Assembly: GCF_005280195.1 (NCBI RefSeq)
Contig: NZ_SZPR01000014.1
Span: 62,001-126,000, forward strand
From: Streptomyces galbus
GTDB taxonomy: Bacteria; Actinomycetota; Actinomycetes; Streptomycetales; Streptomycetaceae
DNA: 64,000 nucleotides
Direction: 5' to 3'
The notes under the pieces are model-generated. The model worked only from the letters and a program-made list of their open reading frames with translations, ran no database searches and was not told the origin of the DNA. Shown piece after piece: positions 53,000-60,723 of this stretch. The translations under genes were made by a program, and so were the position numbers. The number at the start of each line of letters is the position of its first letter. Positions within the stretch are counted from its first letter, which is position 1.

Positions 53000-53079
53000 C
53001 GCACGTCCCTCCGCTCCGTCCACGTCCCTGCACACATCCGCGTCCGCGTCCCCGTGGGCACCCGGGGTCCCGTCCACCG

Positions 53080-53976
53080 CTAGCTCCCCGTGCTCCGGTA
53101 CGACCGCAGCGCCGTCCGCCACGCCAGCCCGGCCAGCGCGCAGCACACCCCGGCCACCACGGGCGACACGGCGGCCGTCCACGCGGGCAGCCCGAGCGGC
53201 AGCGGCCGGTCCAGCACGTAGCTCACCGGCACCCAGTTCACGAAGGCCAGCGGCACCAGGCAGGTCACCGAGCGCACCAGGTCCCGGCCGAACACGCTCG
53301 GCGGGTACTGCAGCAGCGTCGTCCCGCCGTAGGTGAACGCGTTCTGCACCTCTGCCGCGTCCTGCGCCACGAACTGGAAGGACGCGCCCGCCACGAACAG
53401 CGCCCCGAACAGCGCGGCGCCGCTCAGCACCGCCACCGGCAGCAGCAGCACCTTGACCGGCGACCAGTCGGCGTCGACGCTCACCAGGCCCCAGCCCAGC
53501 ACCAGCGCGCCCTGGGTGATCCGGCCCAGGCGGCGCAGCGCGAAGTGGTCGGCGGCGACCTGGGCGAGGACCGGCGCGGGCCGCACCAGCAGCGTGTCGA
53601 ACGAGCCGTCGCGCATCCGGCCGCCCAGCACGTCCATCGAGCCCATCACCAGGTCGGCCACCCCGAACGCGGTCGCCGACACGCCGTACAGGAGCGCGAC
53701 CTCGGGCAGCGACCAGCCGCCGAGCGAGTCGACCTGCGCGAACATCAGCAGGATCGTCGCGAAGTCCAGGCCGGTGATCAGCAGGTTGCCGACCACCGTC
53801 AGCGCGAAGGAGGTCCGGTAGGCCATCGTGGAGCGGATCCACATGCCCGCGACCAGCCGGTACGTGCGCAGGCTCTCGGTGAGCCGGGAGCCGCCCGGGG
53901 CCGGTTCCGGCGTCCAAGGCCGGGCGGCGGCCGCGCACTCGGCCACCGGGCGCCCGGTCACCCCGCGCTCAGCCAC
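53080..53976 (-). CDS. ABC-2 family permease, second subunit
   Basis: A 298-residue membrane protein with six hydrophobic segments. The stretch RMRDGSFDTLLVRPAPVL is the cytoplasmic coupling motif of this permease type and DRPLPLGLPAWTAA occurs near the C-terminus. GTG 53976 overlaps the upstream permease stop by 8 bp, so the two are co-translated. It should dimerise with the next permease and the ATPase as an exporter. Confidence 0.88.
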   Translation of the reverse strand: MAERGVTGRPVAECAAAARPWTPEPAPGGSRLTESLRTYRLVAGMWIRSTMAYRTSFALTVVGNLLITGLDFATILLMFAQVDSLGGWSLPEVALLYGVSATAFGVADLVMGSMDVLGGRMRDGSFDTLLVRPAPVLAQVAADHFALRRLGRITQGALVLGWGLVSVDADWSPVKVLLLPVAVLSGAALFGALFVAGASFQFVAQDAAEVQNAFTYGGTTLLQYPPSVFGRDLVRSVTCLVPLAFVNWVPVSYVLDRPLPLGLPAWTAAVSPVVAGVCCALAGLAWRTALRSYRSTGS

Positions 53977-54769
53977 CCTGGACCACCACCCGCCGCGTCG
54001 CCGCCGCCTGCACCAGCCGGCCCGCGCCGAGCAGCGCCACCGCCCACGCCGCCTGGAAGGCGAACGCGTCCGCCCAGGACGCCTCGCCCATCAGCACGTC
54101 CGCCGGGACCTGCACCTGGGCCGCCCACGGCAGCGCCCGCAGCACCTCGCCGAATCCCGCGGGGAACGCGTTCAGCGGCAGCGTCATCCCCGAGCAGAAG
54201 ATCCCGAGGATCATCATCGCCTGACTGACGCCCTGGCCGTCCAGCAGCCAGAACGCGCTCAGCGCGAACAGGTAGCGGATGCCGAAACTGACCACCAGGC
54301 CGAGCAGCAGCGCGAGGACGAACGCCGCCCAGGTGCCCGCGTCGCGCGGCAGCGCCGTCGGGAACAACAGCGCGCCGACCGCGAACGGGACCACCCCGCG
54401 CCCCACCAGCTGGAACAGCGCCCGGCCCAGGTCGGTCGCCAGCCACCAGAGCTGCAGGTCGGCCGGGCGGTACAGGTCGATGGCGATCTCGCCCGTGCGG
54501 ATGCGCGCCATCAGGTCCTTCTCCACTCCGCCGCCCTGGATGGCGAACGTCGCGTACAGGGCCTGACCGAGCCACACGTAGGTGACCGCCTGCGCCTGGT
54601 CGTAACCGCCCAGGTGCGGCCGCTCGTCCCACAGGGCGAGGTAGGTGTGCACGAGGATCAAGCCGAAGACGGTGTTCGTGAACACCCCGGCGGCAGTGGC
54701 CGCCCGGTAGGTCGCGTACCTTCTGAATCCCCCCGCCGCGACGGCCGCGTACAACCGCGCCGATCCCAC
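53969..54769 (-). CDS. ABC-2 family permease, first subunit
   Basis: A 266-residue membrane protein with six hydrophobic segments. ARIRTGEIAIDLYRPADLQ corresponds to the coupling motif RMRDGSFDTLLVRPAPVL of its partner, so the two are distant homologues. GTG 54769 has AAAGG 8 nt upstream. It is the first gene of a three-gene exporter operon, divergent from the penicillin-binding protein gene, which hints at an envelope role. Confidence 0.85.
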   Translation of the reverse strand: MGSARLYAAVAAGGFRRYATYRAATAAGVFTNTVFGLILVHTYLALWDERPHLGGYDQAQAVTYVWLGQALYATFAIQGGGVEKDLMARIRTGEIAIDLYRPADLQLWWLATDLGRALFQLVGRGVVPFAVGALLFPTALPRDAGTWAAFVLALLLGLVVSFGIRYLFALSAFWLLDGQGVSQAMMILGIFCSGMTLPLNAFPAGFGEVLRALPWAAQVQVPADVLMGEASWADAFAFQAAWAVALLGAGRLVQAAATRRVVVQGG

Positions 54770-54915
54770 GGCAACCGCCTTTCCGCCCGCCGGAACCGAA
54801 GCAAGGGACCCTAGCGGGCCCGGGAAGTGGCGTGCCACGCATTTTCCGGCAGAACGCGTGCCGGTTGCCGGGAACGGAACGCAGGGTGCGACAGTCTCTA
54901 GCAGGGGGCGCAAAA

Positions 54916-54942
54916 GCGTACGAGGCGTATGAGGCGTACGGG
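54916..54942. repeat. Three tandem 9-bp repeats upstream of PBP gene
   Basis: Units GCGTACGAG, GCGTATGAG and GCGTACGGG start at 54916, 54925 and 54934, between the divergent ABC operon and the PBP gene. Tandem 9-bp spacing could present half-sites to a regulator, though the reader is unknown. Confidence 0.5.
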
Positions 54943-54977
54943 AACGTACGACGCGACAACGGGAGTCCGTGCAACAC

Positions 54978-57413
54978 ATGAGTGACGAGCCGCAGCCGCA
55001 GCAGCCGACCGAGGGCGGGGCACCGGACGAGCCACCGGCGGCTCTCGCAGCGGACGACGGCGGGAAGAGGCCGAAGCGCACCGGGTGGCGCCGGATACTG
55101 CCCACCTGGCGGATGGTGCTGGGCACCGTGCTGGTCGGCGCCGTGCTGATCGTCGGCCTGTTCTTCCTCGGCTACTCGATGGTGAAGATCCCGGACGCCA
55201 ACGCGCTCGCCACCAAGCAGTCCAACGTGTACCTGTACGCCGACGGCACCGAGATCGCCCGCGACGGCGCGGTCAACCGGGAGAACGTCACCCTCGCGCA
55301 GATCTCCAAGGAGGCCCAGCACGCCGTGCTCGCCGCCGAGGACCGCGACTTCTACACCGAGTCGGCCGTCGACCCCAAGGCCATGATCCGCGCCGGCTGG
55401 AACACCGCCACCGGCAAGGGCAAGCAGTCCGGCTCCACGATCACCCAGCAGTACGTGAAGAACTATTACCTCGCCCAGGAGCAGACCGTCACCCGCAAGG
55501 TGAAGGAGTTCTTCATCTCCATCAAGCTGGACCGCGAGCAGCCCAAGGACAAGATCCTCGAGGGCTACCTCAACACCAGCTACTTCGGCCGCAACGCCTA
55601 CGGCATCCAGGCCGCCGCCCAGGCCTACTACGGCGTCGACGCCGGCGAACTCACCGCCCCCCAGGGCGCCTACCTCGCCGCGCTGCTCAACGCGCCCAGC
55701 GAGTACGACGTGATCGCCCACCCGGAGAACAAGGCGGCCGCCGAGGCCCGCTGGAACTACGTCCTGGACGGCATGGTCAAGAAGGGCTGGCTGACGGAGG
55801 CCAAGCGGCAGGGCACCGCGTTCCCCACCCCGCGCGAGGAGAGCGCCGCCGACACCGGCATGTCCGGGCAGCGCGGCTACATCGTGCGCGCCATCCGCGA
55901 CCACCTCACCCAGAACAAGATCGTCACCGAGGCCCAGCTCGACGGCGGCGGCTACCGCATCACCACCACGCTGGAGAAGAGCAAGCAGGACGCCTTCGTC
56001 GACGCCGTCGACGACAAGCTGATGTCCAAGCTGGACAAGAAGAACCGCAAGGTCGACACCTACGTCCGCGCGGGCGGCGCCGCCGTCGAACCCAAGACCG
56101 GCAAGGTCCTCGCCCTGTACGGCGGCATCGACTACGTCAAGCAGTACACCAACAACGCCACCCGCCGGGACTTCCAGGTCGGCTCCACCTTCAAGCCGTT
56201 CGTGTTCGCCGCGGCCGTCCAGCACGACTCCGAGACCCAGGACGGCCGCCCCATCACGCCGAACACGGTCTACGACGGCACCAACGAACGCCCCGTCCAG
56301 GGCTGGAGCGGCGGCGGCTACGCCCCCGAGAACGAGGACCAGACCTCCTACGGCGACATCTCCGTGCGCGAAGCCACCGACAAGTCCGTGAACGCGGTGT
56401 ACGCGCAGATGGCGGTCGACGTCGGCCCCGCCAAGGTCAAGCAGACCGCGATCGACCTGGGCCTGCCCACCGCCACCCCCGACCTCCAGCCGTACCCGTC
56501 CATCGCCCTCGGCACCGCCACCGCCAGCGTGCTCGACATGGCGGAGGCGTACGCCACGCTCGCCAACCACGGCCGGCACGGCACGTACACCCTGATCGAG
56601 AAGGTCACCCGGAACGGCAAGGACGTCGTCGAACTGCCCGCCCGCAAGACCTCGCAGGTGGTCAGCCGGGAAGCCGCCGACACCACCACCTCGATCCTGC
56701 GCAGCGTCGTCCAGAACGGCACCGCGTCCGCCGCCCAGGCCGTCGGCCGCCCGGCCGCGGGCAAGACCGGCACCGCGGAGAAGGACACCGCGGCCTGGTT
56801 CGCGGGCTACACGCCCGACCTCGCCACCGTCGTCGCCGTGATGGGCCAGGACCCGGTCACCGCCGCGCACAAGCCCCTGTACGGCGCGATGGGCCTGCAG
56901 CGGATCAACGGCGGCGGGGCGCCCACCGAGATCTGGGCGCAGTTCACGAAGAAGGCCCTCAAGGACACCCCGGCCGACGACTTCAACCTCCAGCTCCAGG
57001 AGGGCTCCGAGGACAGCGCCTACCCGTCCGGCGAGCCCTCGCAGACCAAGCCCACCGGCGACGGGGACAGCAGCGCCACGCCCTCCGGCCAGGCCACGCA
57101 GGGCCAGGGCGACCAGGGGCGGACGCAGGGCCAGACCGGCGGGGGCGGCACCCACGGCGGAACGACCACCGGCGGCACCTCCAACGGCGGCCCCGGCACC
57201 GGCGGCACCACCGGCTCCACCCCCACCGGCGGCGCGACCACGGGCAGCAGCACGTCCGGCGACACGGGCAACGGCGGCACGGGCAACGGCGGCACCACCG
57301 GGAACACCACGGGCTCCACCTCCGGCGACACCGGCGGCGCGACGGGCAGCACGCCCGGCAGCAACGGGGCGACCGGCGCGGTCCTGCCGCAGACCACGGC
57401 CCGCCGGGAGTGA
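54978..57413 (+). CDS. Class A penicillin-binding protein
   Basis: An 811-residue bifunctional peptidoglycan synthase. It has a cytoplasmic tail, a membrane segment (about 45-68), a glycosyltransferase domain (AAEDRDFYTE, GGSTITQQ-type SGSTITQQYVKN, and LEGYLNTSYFGRNAYG) and a transpeptidase domain with STFK, SVN and KTGTAEK. The last 120 residues are a Gly/Thr/Ser-rich low-complexity tail. ATG 54978 is preferred because GGGAG at 54961-54965 is too close to GTG 54969. In S. coelicolor I recall a PBP at this relative location. Divergent from an ABC exporter. Confidence 0.95.
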   Translation: MSDEPQPQQPTEGGAPDEPPAALAADDGGKRPKRTGWRRILPTWRMVLGTVLVGAVLIVGLFFLGYSMVKIPDANALATKQSNVYLYADGTEIARDGAVNRENVTLAQISKEAQHAVLAAEDRDFYTESAVDPKAMIRAGWNTATGKGKQSGSTITQQYVKNYYLAQEQTVTRKVKEFFISIKLDREQPKDKILEGYLNTSYFGRNAYGIQAAAQAYYGVDAGELTAPQGAYLAALLNAPSEYDVIAHPENKAAAEARWNYVLDGMVKKGWLTEAKRQGTAFPTPREESAADTGMSGQRGYIVRAIRDHLTQNKIVTEAQLDGGGYRITTTLEKSKQDAFVDAVDDKLMSKLDKKNRKVDTYVRAGGAAVEPKTGKVLALYGGIDYVKQYTNNATRRDFQVGSTFKPFVFAAAVQHDSETQDGRPITPNTVYDGTNERPVQGWSGGGYAPENEDQTSYGDISVREATDKSVNAVYAQMAVDVGPAKVKQTAIDLGLPTATPDLQPYPSIALGTATASVLDMAEAYATLANHGRHGTYTLIEKVTRNGKDVVELPARKTSQVVSREAADTTTSILRSVVQNGTASAAQAVGRPAAGKTGTAEKDTAAWFAGYTPDLATVVAVMGQDPVTAAHKPLYGAMGLQRINGGGAPTEIWAQFTKKALKDTPADDFNLQLQEGSEDSAYPSGEPSQTKPTGDGDSSATPSGQATQGQGDQGRTQGQTGGGGTHGGTTTGGTSNGGPGTGGTTGSTPTGGATTGSSTSGDTGNGGTGNGGTTGNTTGSTSGDTGGATGSTPGSNGATGAVLPQTTARRE

Positions 57414-57423
57414 CCGGCGGGCC

Positions 57424-57470
57424 GGGCGACCGGTCGGACGGGCGACCGGTCGGACGGGCGACCGGTCGGG
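57424..57470. repeat. Three tandem 16-bp repeats
   Basis: GGGCGACCGGTCGGAC is repeated at 57424 and 57440 and partly at 57456, each with an ACCGGT palindrome. It lies between the convergent PBP and SMR transporter genes and may have arisen by slippage. Confidence 0.8.
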
Positions 57471-57480
57471 CCGCCGTGGC

Positions 57481-57801
57481 TCAGTGGCCGCCGGTCGCCT
57501 TCAGGCCCACCACGGCGACCAGCAGCAGGCACACGAAGAAGATCCGGGCGGCGGTGACCGGCTCCCCCAGCACCACCATGCCGAGCACGGCCGCCCCGGC
57601 GGCGCCGATCCCCACCCACACGCCGTAGGCGGTGCCGATCGGCAGCGAGCGCGCCGCGTACGACAGCAGCAGCATGCTGGCGACGATGCCGGCGCCGGTG
57701 AACAGGCTCGGCACGAGCCGGGTGAAGCCGTCGGTGTACTTCATGCCGACCGACCAGGCGACTTCGAGCAGACCGGCGACGACGAGCAGGATCCAGGCCA
57801 T
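57481..57801 (-). CDS. sugE: SMR transporter, guanidinium exporter Gdx/SugE type
   Basis: A 106-residue four-helix dual-topology exporter. E13 in VAGLLEVAWS is the essential coupling residue and the GMKYTDGF loop is typical of the Gdx (SugE) branch, which exports guanidinium in exchange for protons. GGAGG lies 8 nt before ATG 57801. A guanidine-III riboswitch in the leader supports the guanidinium substrate over quaternary ammonium compounds. Confidence 0.93.
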   Translation of the reverse strand: MAWILLVVAGLLEVAWSVGMKYTDGFTRLVPSLFTGAGIVASMLLLSYAARSLPIGTAYGVWVGIGAAGAAVLGMVVLGEPVTAARIFFVCLLLVAVVGLKATGGH

Positions 57802-57806
57802 GACGG

Positions 57807-57906
57807 GCACCTCCGGGGACGACGACCGCGCACCGTGCGCGGCGGGGGTGCGTCGTCTTTGCCTCTCCCCTCGCGAGGGGGACCCGGTACGGCGCGTCTC
57901 GTCGGG
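57807..57906 (-). promoter_or_regulatory. Guanidine-III riboswitch and expression platform
   Basis: On the minus strand the aptamer (57906 down to 57850) begins CCCGACGAGACGCGCCGTAC, then CGGGTC, a CCCCTCGCGAGGGG hairpin, then CAAAGACGACGC. CCCG pairs with CGGG, and GCGCCGT pairs with ACGACGC with one mismatch, forming the compact pseudoknot of the guanidine-III (ykkC-III) class of actinobacteria. Downstream, GCACCCCCG (57843-57851) can pair with CGGAGGTGC (57807-57815), which holds the ribosome site. Guanidine would hold the 3' aptamer strand and free the site. The match was made by eye. Confidence 0.75.
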
Positions 57907-57934
57907 CGACCTCCTTCGAACCTAGCAAAGGCAC

Positions 57935-57973
57935 GACGAAAGGGCTGGTGACAACCGTCACCAGCCCTTCGTC
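57935..57973. terminator. Strong bidirectional-looking hairpin
   Basis: Perfect 13-bp arms AAGGGCTGGTGAC (57940-57952) and GTCACCAGCCCTT (57957-57969) with an AACC loop, extended 4 bp by GACG/CGTC around a bulged A. It lies 10 bp after the GroES-like stop and terminates that transcript before the riboswitch. Confidence 0.85.
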
Positions 57974-57982
57974 ACCTCCGGT

Positions 57983-58339
57983 TCAGAGGTACAGCCCCGT
58001 GGAGTCCTCCGACCCCTCGAACCGGTCGGCGGCCACCGCGTGCAGGTCGCGCTCGCGCATCAGCACGTACGCGATGCCGCGCACCTCGACCTCGGCCCGG
58101 TCCTCCGGGTCGAACAGGACCCGGTCACCCGGCTCCACGGTCCGTACGTTCTGCCCCACCGCGACGACCTCGGCCCACGCCAGGCGCCGGCCGACCGCCG
58201 CCGTGGCGGGGATCAGGATGCCGCCACCGGAACGCCGCTCGCCCTCGGAGGTGTCCTGCCGGACCAGAACGCGGTCGTGCAGCATCCGGATGGGGAGCTT
58301 GTCGTGGTGGGTGCTGTGCTCGTTTCTCTTGGCGCTCAC
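57983..58339 (-). CDS. GroES-like (chaperonin-10 fold) protein
   Basis: A 118-residue protein of the Cpn10 fold: IRMLHDRVLVRQD, then a mobile-loop region SEGERRSGGGILIPATA, then VVAVGQNVRTVEPGDRVLFDP. No groEL is adjacent, and the C-terminal part (VRGIAYVLMRERDLHAV) matches the accessory GroES-like proteins of actinobacteria. It may be a non-canonical co-chaperonin. GTG 58339 is the start. Confidence 0.88.
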   Translation of the reverse strand: MSAKRNEHSTHHDKLPIRMLHDRVLVRQDTSEGERRSGGGILIPATAAVGRRLAWAEVVAVGQNVRTVEPGDRVLFDPEDRAEVEVRGIAYVLMRERDLHAVAADRFEGSEDSTGLYL

Positions 58340-58382
58340 GCTTCGAACCTACCTGCCCCGGGCCGTCCCGTCCGCGCCCGGG

Positions 58383-58712
58383 TCAGCCCTTGCGGCGCCG
58401 GGTGCCCAGCACGAGCAGCCCGACGAGGCCCACGGCGACCACGGCCACCGGCACGACGCGCTCGAGCCGGGGCGAGCCCTCCTCGTCCACGAACTGCGCC
58501 TTGACGTCGCTGACGACCTTGTTGACCTGGACGTACGCCCGTCCGAGGGTGTGATCGACATTCGCCACGACCTTGGCCCTGGCATCGCCGACGATGGTCC
58601 TGGGGTGCACCCGCACCCCGATCTCGTCGAGCGTCTCGGCCAGCACTTCGCGGCGGCGCTTGATGTCCGCCTCGATCTGCGCCGGGGTTCTGGTGTCCGA
58701 CGTGTCCGCCAC
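58383..58712 (-). CDS. DUF3618 domain protein
   Basis: A 109-residue protein. The DUF3618 block (about 8-50, TPAQIEADIKRRREVLAETLDEIG) is followed by a helical region, one C-terminal membrane helix (VVPVAVVAVGLVGLLVLG) and a basic end. GGAGG lies 7 nt before GTG 58712. Its family is often encoded with membrane stress proteins. It is divergent from bcp. Confidence 0.88.
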   Translation of the reverse strand: MADTSDTRTPAQIEADIKRRREVLAETLDEIGVRVHPRTIVGDARAKVVANVDHTLGRAYVQVNKVVSDVKAQFVDEEGSPRLERVVPVAVVAVGLVGLLVLGTRRRKG

Positions 58713-58805
58713 CGTACGGCCTCCGAAGTCCGATGATGCTGTTCCGGACAGTCTGTCAGCTCCACGCGTCGGCGCACTGTCAGGACCCCCCGTTACGCTG
58801 GTCCG

Positions 58806-59273
58806 ATGAGCGAGCGACTCCAGCCCGGGGACGTGGCCCCCGCCTTCACCCTGCCCGACGCGGACGGCAAGCCGGTCTCCCTTGCCGACCACCAGGGCCG
58901 CAAGGTCATCGTGTACTTCTACCCGGCGGCGCTGACCCCCGGCTGCACCAAGCAGGCCTGCGACTTCACGGACAACCTCGAGCTGCTGGCCGGCGCGGGG
59001 TACGACGTCATCGGCATCTCCCCCGACAGCCCGGAGAAGCTCGCGAAGTTCCGCGAGAAGGAGTCCCTGCGGATCACCCTGCTCGCCGACCCCGACAAGA
59101 AGGTCACCGAGGCCTACGGCGCGTACGGCGAGAAGAAGAACTACGGCAAGACCTACCTGGGCGTCATCCGCTCCACGGTCGTCGTCGACGAACAGGGCAA
59201 GGTCGAACGGGCCCTGTACAACGTCCGCGCGACGGGCCACGTAGCCAAGATCATCAAGGACCTCGGCCTCTGA
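58806..59273 (+). CDS. bcp: Thioredoxin-dependent peroxiredoxin, Bcp type
   Basis: A 155-residue peroxidase. The peroxidatic C47 and resolving C52 are in PGCTKQACDF, the classical atypical 2-Cys arrangement. It reduces hydrogen peroxide and organic peroxides with thioredoxin. TACGCT about 8 nt before the ATG is a possible -10, which would make the mRNA nearly leaderless. Confidence 0.95.
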   Translation: MSERLQPGDVAPAFTLPDADGKPVSLADHQGRKVIVYFYPAALTPGCTKQACDFTDNLELLAGAGYDVIGISPDSPEKLAKFREKESLRITLLADPDKKVTEAYGAYGEKKNYGKTYLGVIRSTVVVDEQGKVERALYNVRATGHVAKIIKDLGL

Positions 59274-59397
59274 CCACTCCCGAGCGGCCCGCCCCCACCC
59301 GACCGGGGCCGGGCCGCTTCGCTGTCGGGCGTGACCCTCAGCGCACCGGGTCGTTGATCCGTTCGGCGGAGGAACGTCTTGCCGAACGGGGGGACAC

Positions 59398-60051
59398 ATG
59401 GGGGCGTCGGTCTACACCCGAGAGCGCCTGGAGCAGGCGGCCGACGGGGCGCGGACCCTGACCGAGGCGCTGCTGCGGCTCGGCGTGGACCCGAGGAGCT
59501 CGACACGGCGCCATGTGGCCGATCGGATGCGGAAACTCGGGGTGGACGTCTCCCACTTCGAGCGCGAGGGCGTCAAGTGGACGAAACAGGCCCTCGCACC
59601 CGTGGTCGCCGAGTCGACGAGCGTCGGTGACGTACTGCGCAGGCTCGGGCTCGACGTGGTGGGCGGCCACCACGCCCACATCAGCCGCAAGATCAAGTCC
59701 TACGGACTCGACACCTCGCATTTCCGGGCCACCGCCCCCCGGGGCACCTCCCAGGGTCCCCGGTCGCCGCAGGCCCTGTTGGTCCGGCAGGCGCCGGACC
59801 GGGCACGACGGGTCCCCGGCAGCCGGCTCAAGCGGGCGATGACGGCCCTGGGGGTGGCGGAGCGCTGTGCCCTCTGCGGGACCGAGGCGGTCTGGCTCGG
59901 CCGGCCGCTGCCGCTGGAGGTGGACCACATCGACGGCGACTGGCGCGACAACCGGCTGGAGAACCTCCGGCTGCTGTGCCCGAACTGCCACTCCGCGACG
60001 GACACGTTCCGGGGCCGAGGCAAGGGACGCCGCGGGGCAGGTGCCGTATGA
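59398..60051 (+). CDS. HNH endonuclease with two N-terminal repeats
   Basis: A 217-residue putative nuclease. Two related N-terminal units, TLTEALLRLGV..LGVDVSHF (about 20-54) and SVGDVLRRLGL..YGLDTSHF (about 75-109), look like DNA-binding helical modules. The C-terminal HNH domain has C157/C160, D176-H177, N189 and C194/C197-H198 (RLLCPNCHSATDTF). Both zinc knuckles and the catalytic His are intact. The stop overlaps the next HNH gene (ATGA), so the pair is co-translated. Confidence 0.87.
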   Translation: MGASVYTRERLEQAADGARTLTEALLRLGVDPRSSTRRHVADRMRKLGVDVSHFEREGVKWTKQALAPVVAESTSVGDVLRRLGLDVVGGHHAHISRKIKSYGLDTSHFRATAPRGTSQGPRSPQALLVRQAPDRARRVPGSRLKRAMTALGVAERCALCGTEAVWLGRPLPLEVDHIDGDWRDNRLENLRLLCPNCHSATDTFRGRGKGRRGAGAV

Positions 60052-60569
60052 GCGAGGACGTGGTCCCGCTCGCGGCGACCGGCCGCAGGGGTTCCCCGCC
60101 CCCCGCGGACGTGATGCGGAGGGCGGTCGGGGAGTCCGCCTCCCTCGCGGAGGTGCTGCGGCGCCTGGGCCGTGCCGACAACACCTGGCAGCGCGCGCAG
60201 GTCCGCCGGTGGATCGCCGAGCAGCACCTGGACACGAGCCACTTCCTCGGCCGGGCGCACCAGCGGGGGAAGCCCGCGACCAATGCCAAGCGGCCGCAGG
60301 ACGTCCTGGTCCGTCAGGGCGGAGGGCATCGGATCGCCACCGTTCGGCTGCGCAGGGCGCTCGTCGCCCTGGGTGTGCCCGAGCGGTGCGTCCGCTGCGG
60401 GCTCGGCCCCGAATGGCGCGGCCGGCGCCTGACGTTGGAGGTCGACCACGTCAACGGCGACCGGTACGACAACCGGCCGGAGAATCTGCGCCTGCTCTGC
60501 CCGAACTGCCATGCGGTGACGAGCACCTGGTGCCGAGGAGGGCGCCGAATGATCGGCGGCGCCCAGTAG
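60048..60569 (+). CDS. Second HNH endonuclease, paralogue of the first
   Basis: A 173-residue putative nuclease with one N-terminal module (SLAEVLRRLGR..LDTSHF, about 32-66) and an HNH domain: C114/C117, D133-H134, N146 and C151/C154-H155. It matches the upstream protein closely in the HNH part (LEVDHVNGD, NLRLLCPNCH), so it arose by tandem duplication with loss of one repeat. Its TAG stop is part of the -10 hexamer TAGAGT of the following tRNA. Whether the two form a heterodimer is unknown. Confidence 0.87.
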   Translation: MSEDVVPLAATGRRGSPPPADVMRRAVGESASLAEVLRRLGRADNTWQRAQVRRWIAEQHLDTSHFLGRAHQRGKPATNAKRPQDVLVRQGGGHRIATVRLRRALVALGVPERCVRCGLGPEWRGRRLTLEVDHVNGDRYDNRPENLRLLCPNCHAVTSTWCRGGRRMIGGAQ

Positions 60570-60584
60570 AGTAGGCCCTGCTGC

Positions 60585-60659
60585 GGGCCCGTACCCCAGC
60601 TGGCTAGAGGGCGCCGGTTTAGGTCCGGTGTGTCGTGGGTTCGAGTCCCACCGGGCCCA
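60585..60659 (+). tRNA. tRNA with UAG anticodon (Leu by code), short variable loop
   Basis: A 75-nt cloverleaf: acceptor GGGCCCG/CGGGCCC, anticodon stem GCCGG/CCGGT around TTTAGGT (anticodon TAG, codon CUA), T-arm GTGGG-TTCGAGT-CCCAC, discriminator A, no encoded CCA. The variable loop is only GTGTC, five bases, whereas tRNA-Leu normally has a long variable arm. The D-stem pairs CCC/GGG plus one mismatch. TAGAGT at 60567-60572 is a plausible -10 and a terminator follows, so it is likely transcribed. Charging identity is uncertain. Confidence 0.9.
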
Positions 60660-60664
60660 CCTGT

Positions 60665-60696
60665 GAGGGGCGCGCCACGCATCGTGGGCGCCCCTC
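60665..60696 (+). terminator. Terminator after tRNA(UAG)
   Basis: Arms GAGGGGCGC (60665-60673) and GCGCCCCTC (60688-60696) make a 9-bp GC-rich hairpin directly after the tRNA. Confidence 0.8.
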
Positions 60697-60723
60697 GGCG
60701 CGTTCGCCGGGCGTTCTGCCGGT

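Noticed and set aside
54871-54897. Possible SigE-type promoter (GGAAC ... GTCT) before the penicillin-binding protein gene
   Set aside because: The two GGAAC boxes give spacings of 18 and 13 bases to GTCT, neither matching the usual 15-17, so I did not annotate it.
53958-57155. Very long open frame on the minus strand opposite the PBP gene
   Set aside because: It is the Gly/Val/Leu-rich antisense of strongly biased high-GC codons; the plus-strand PBP has all family motifs.
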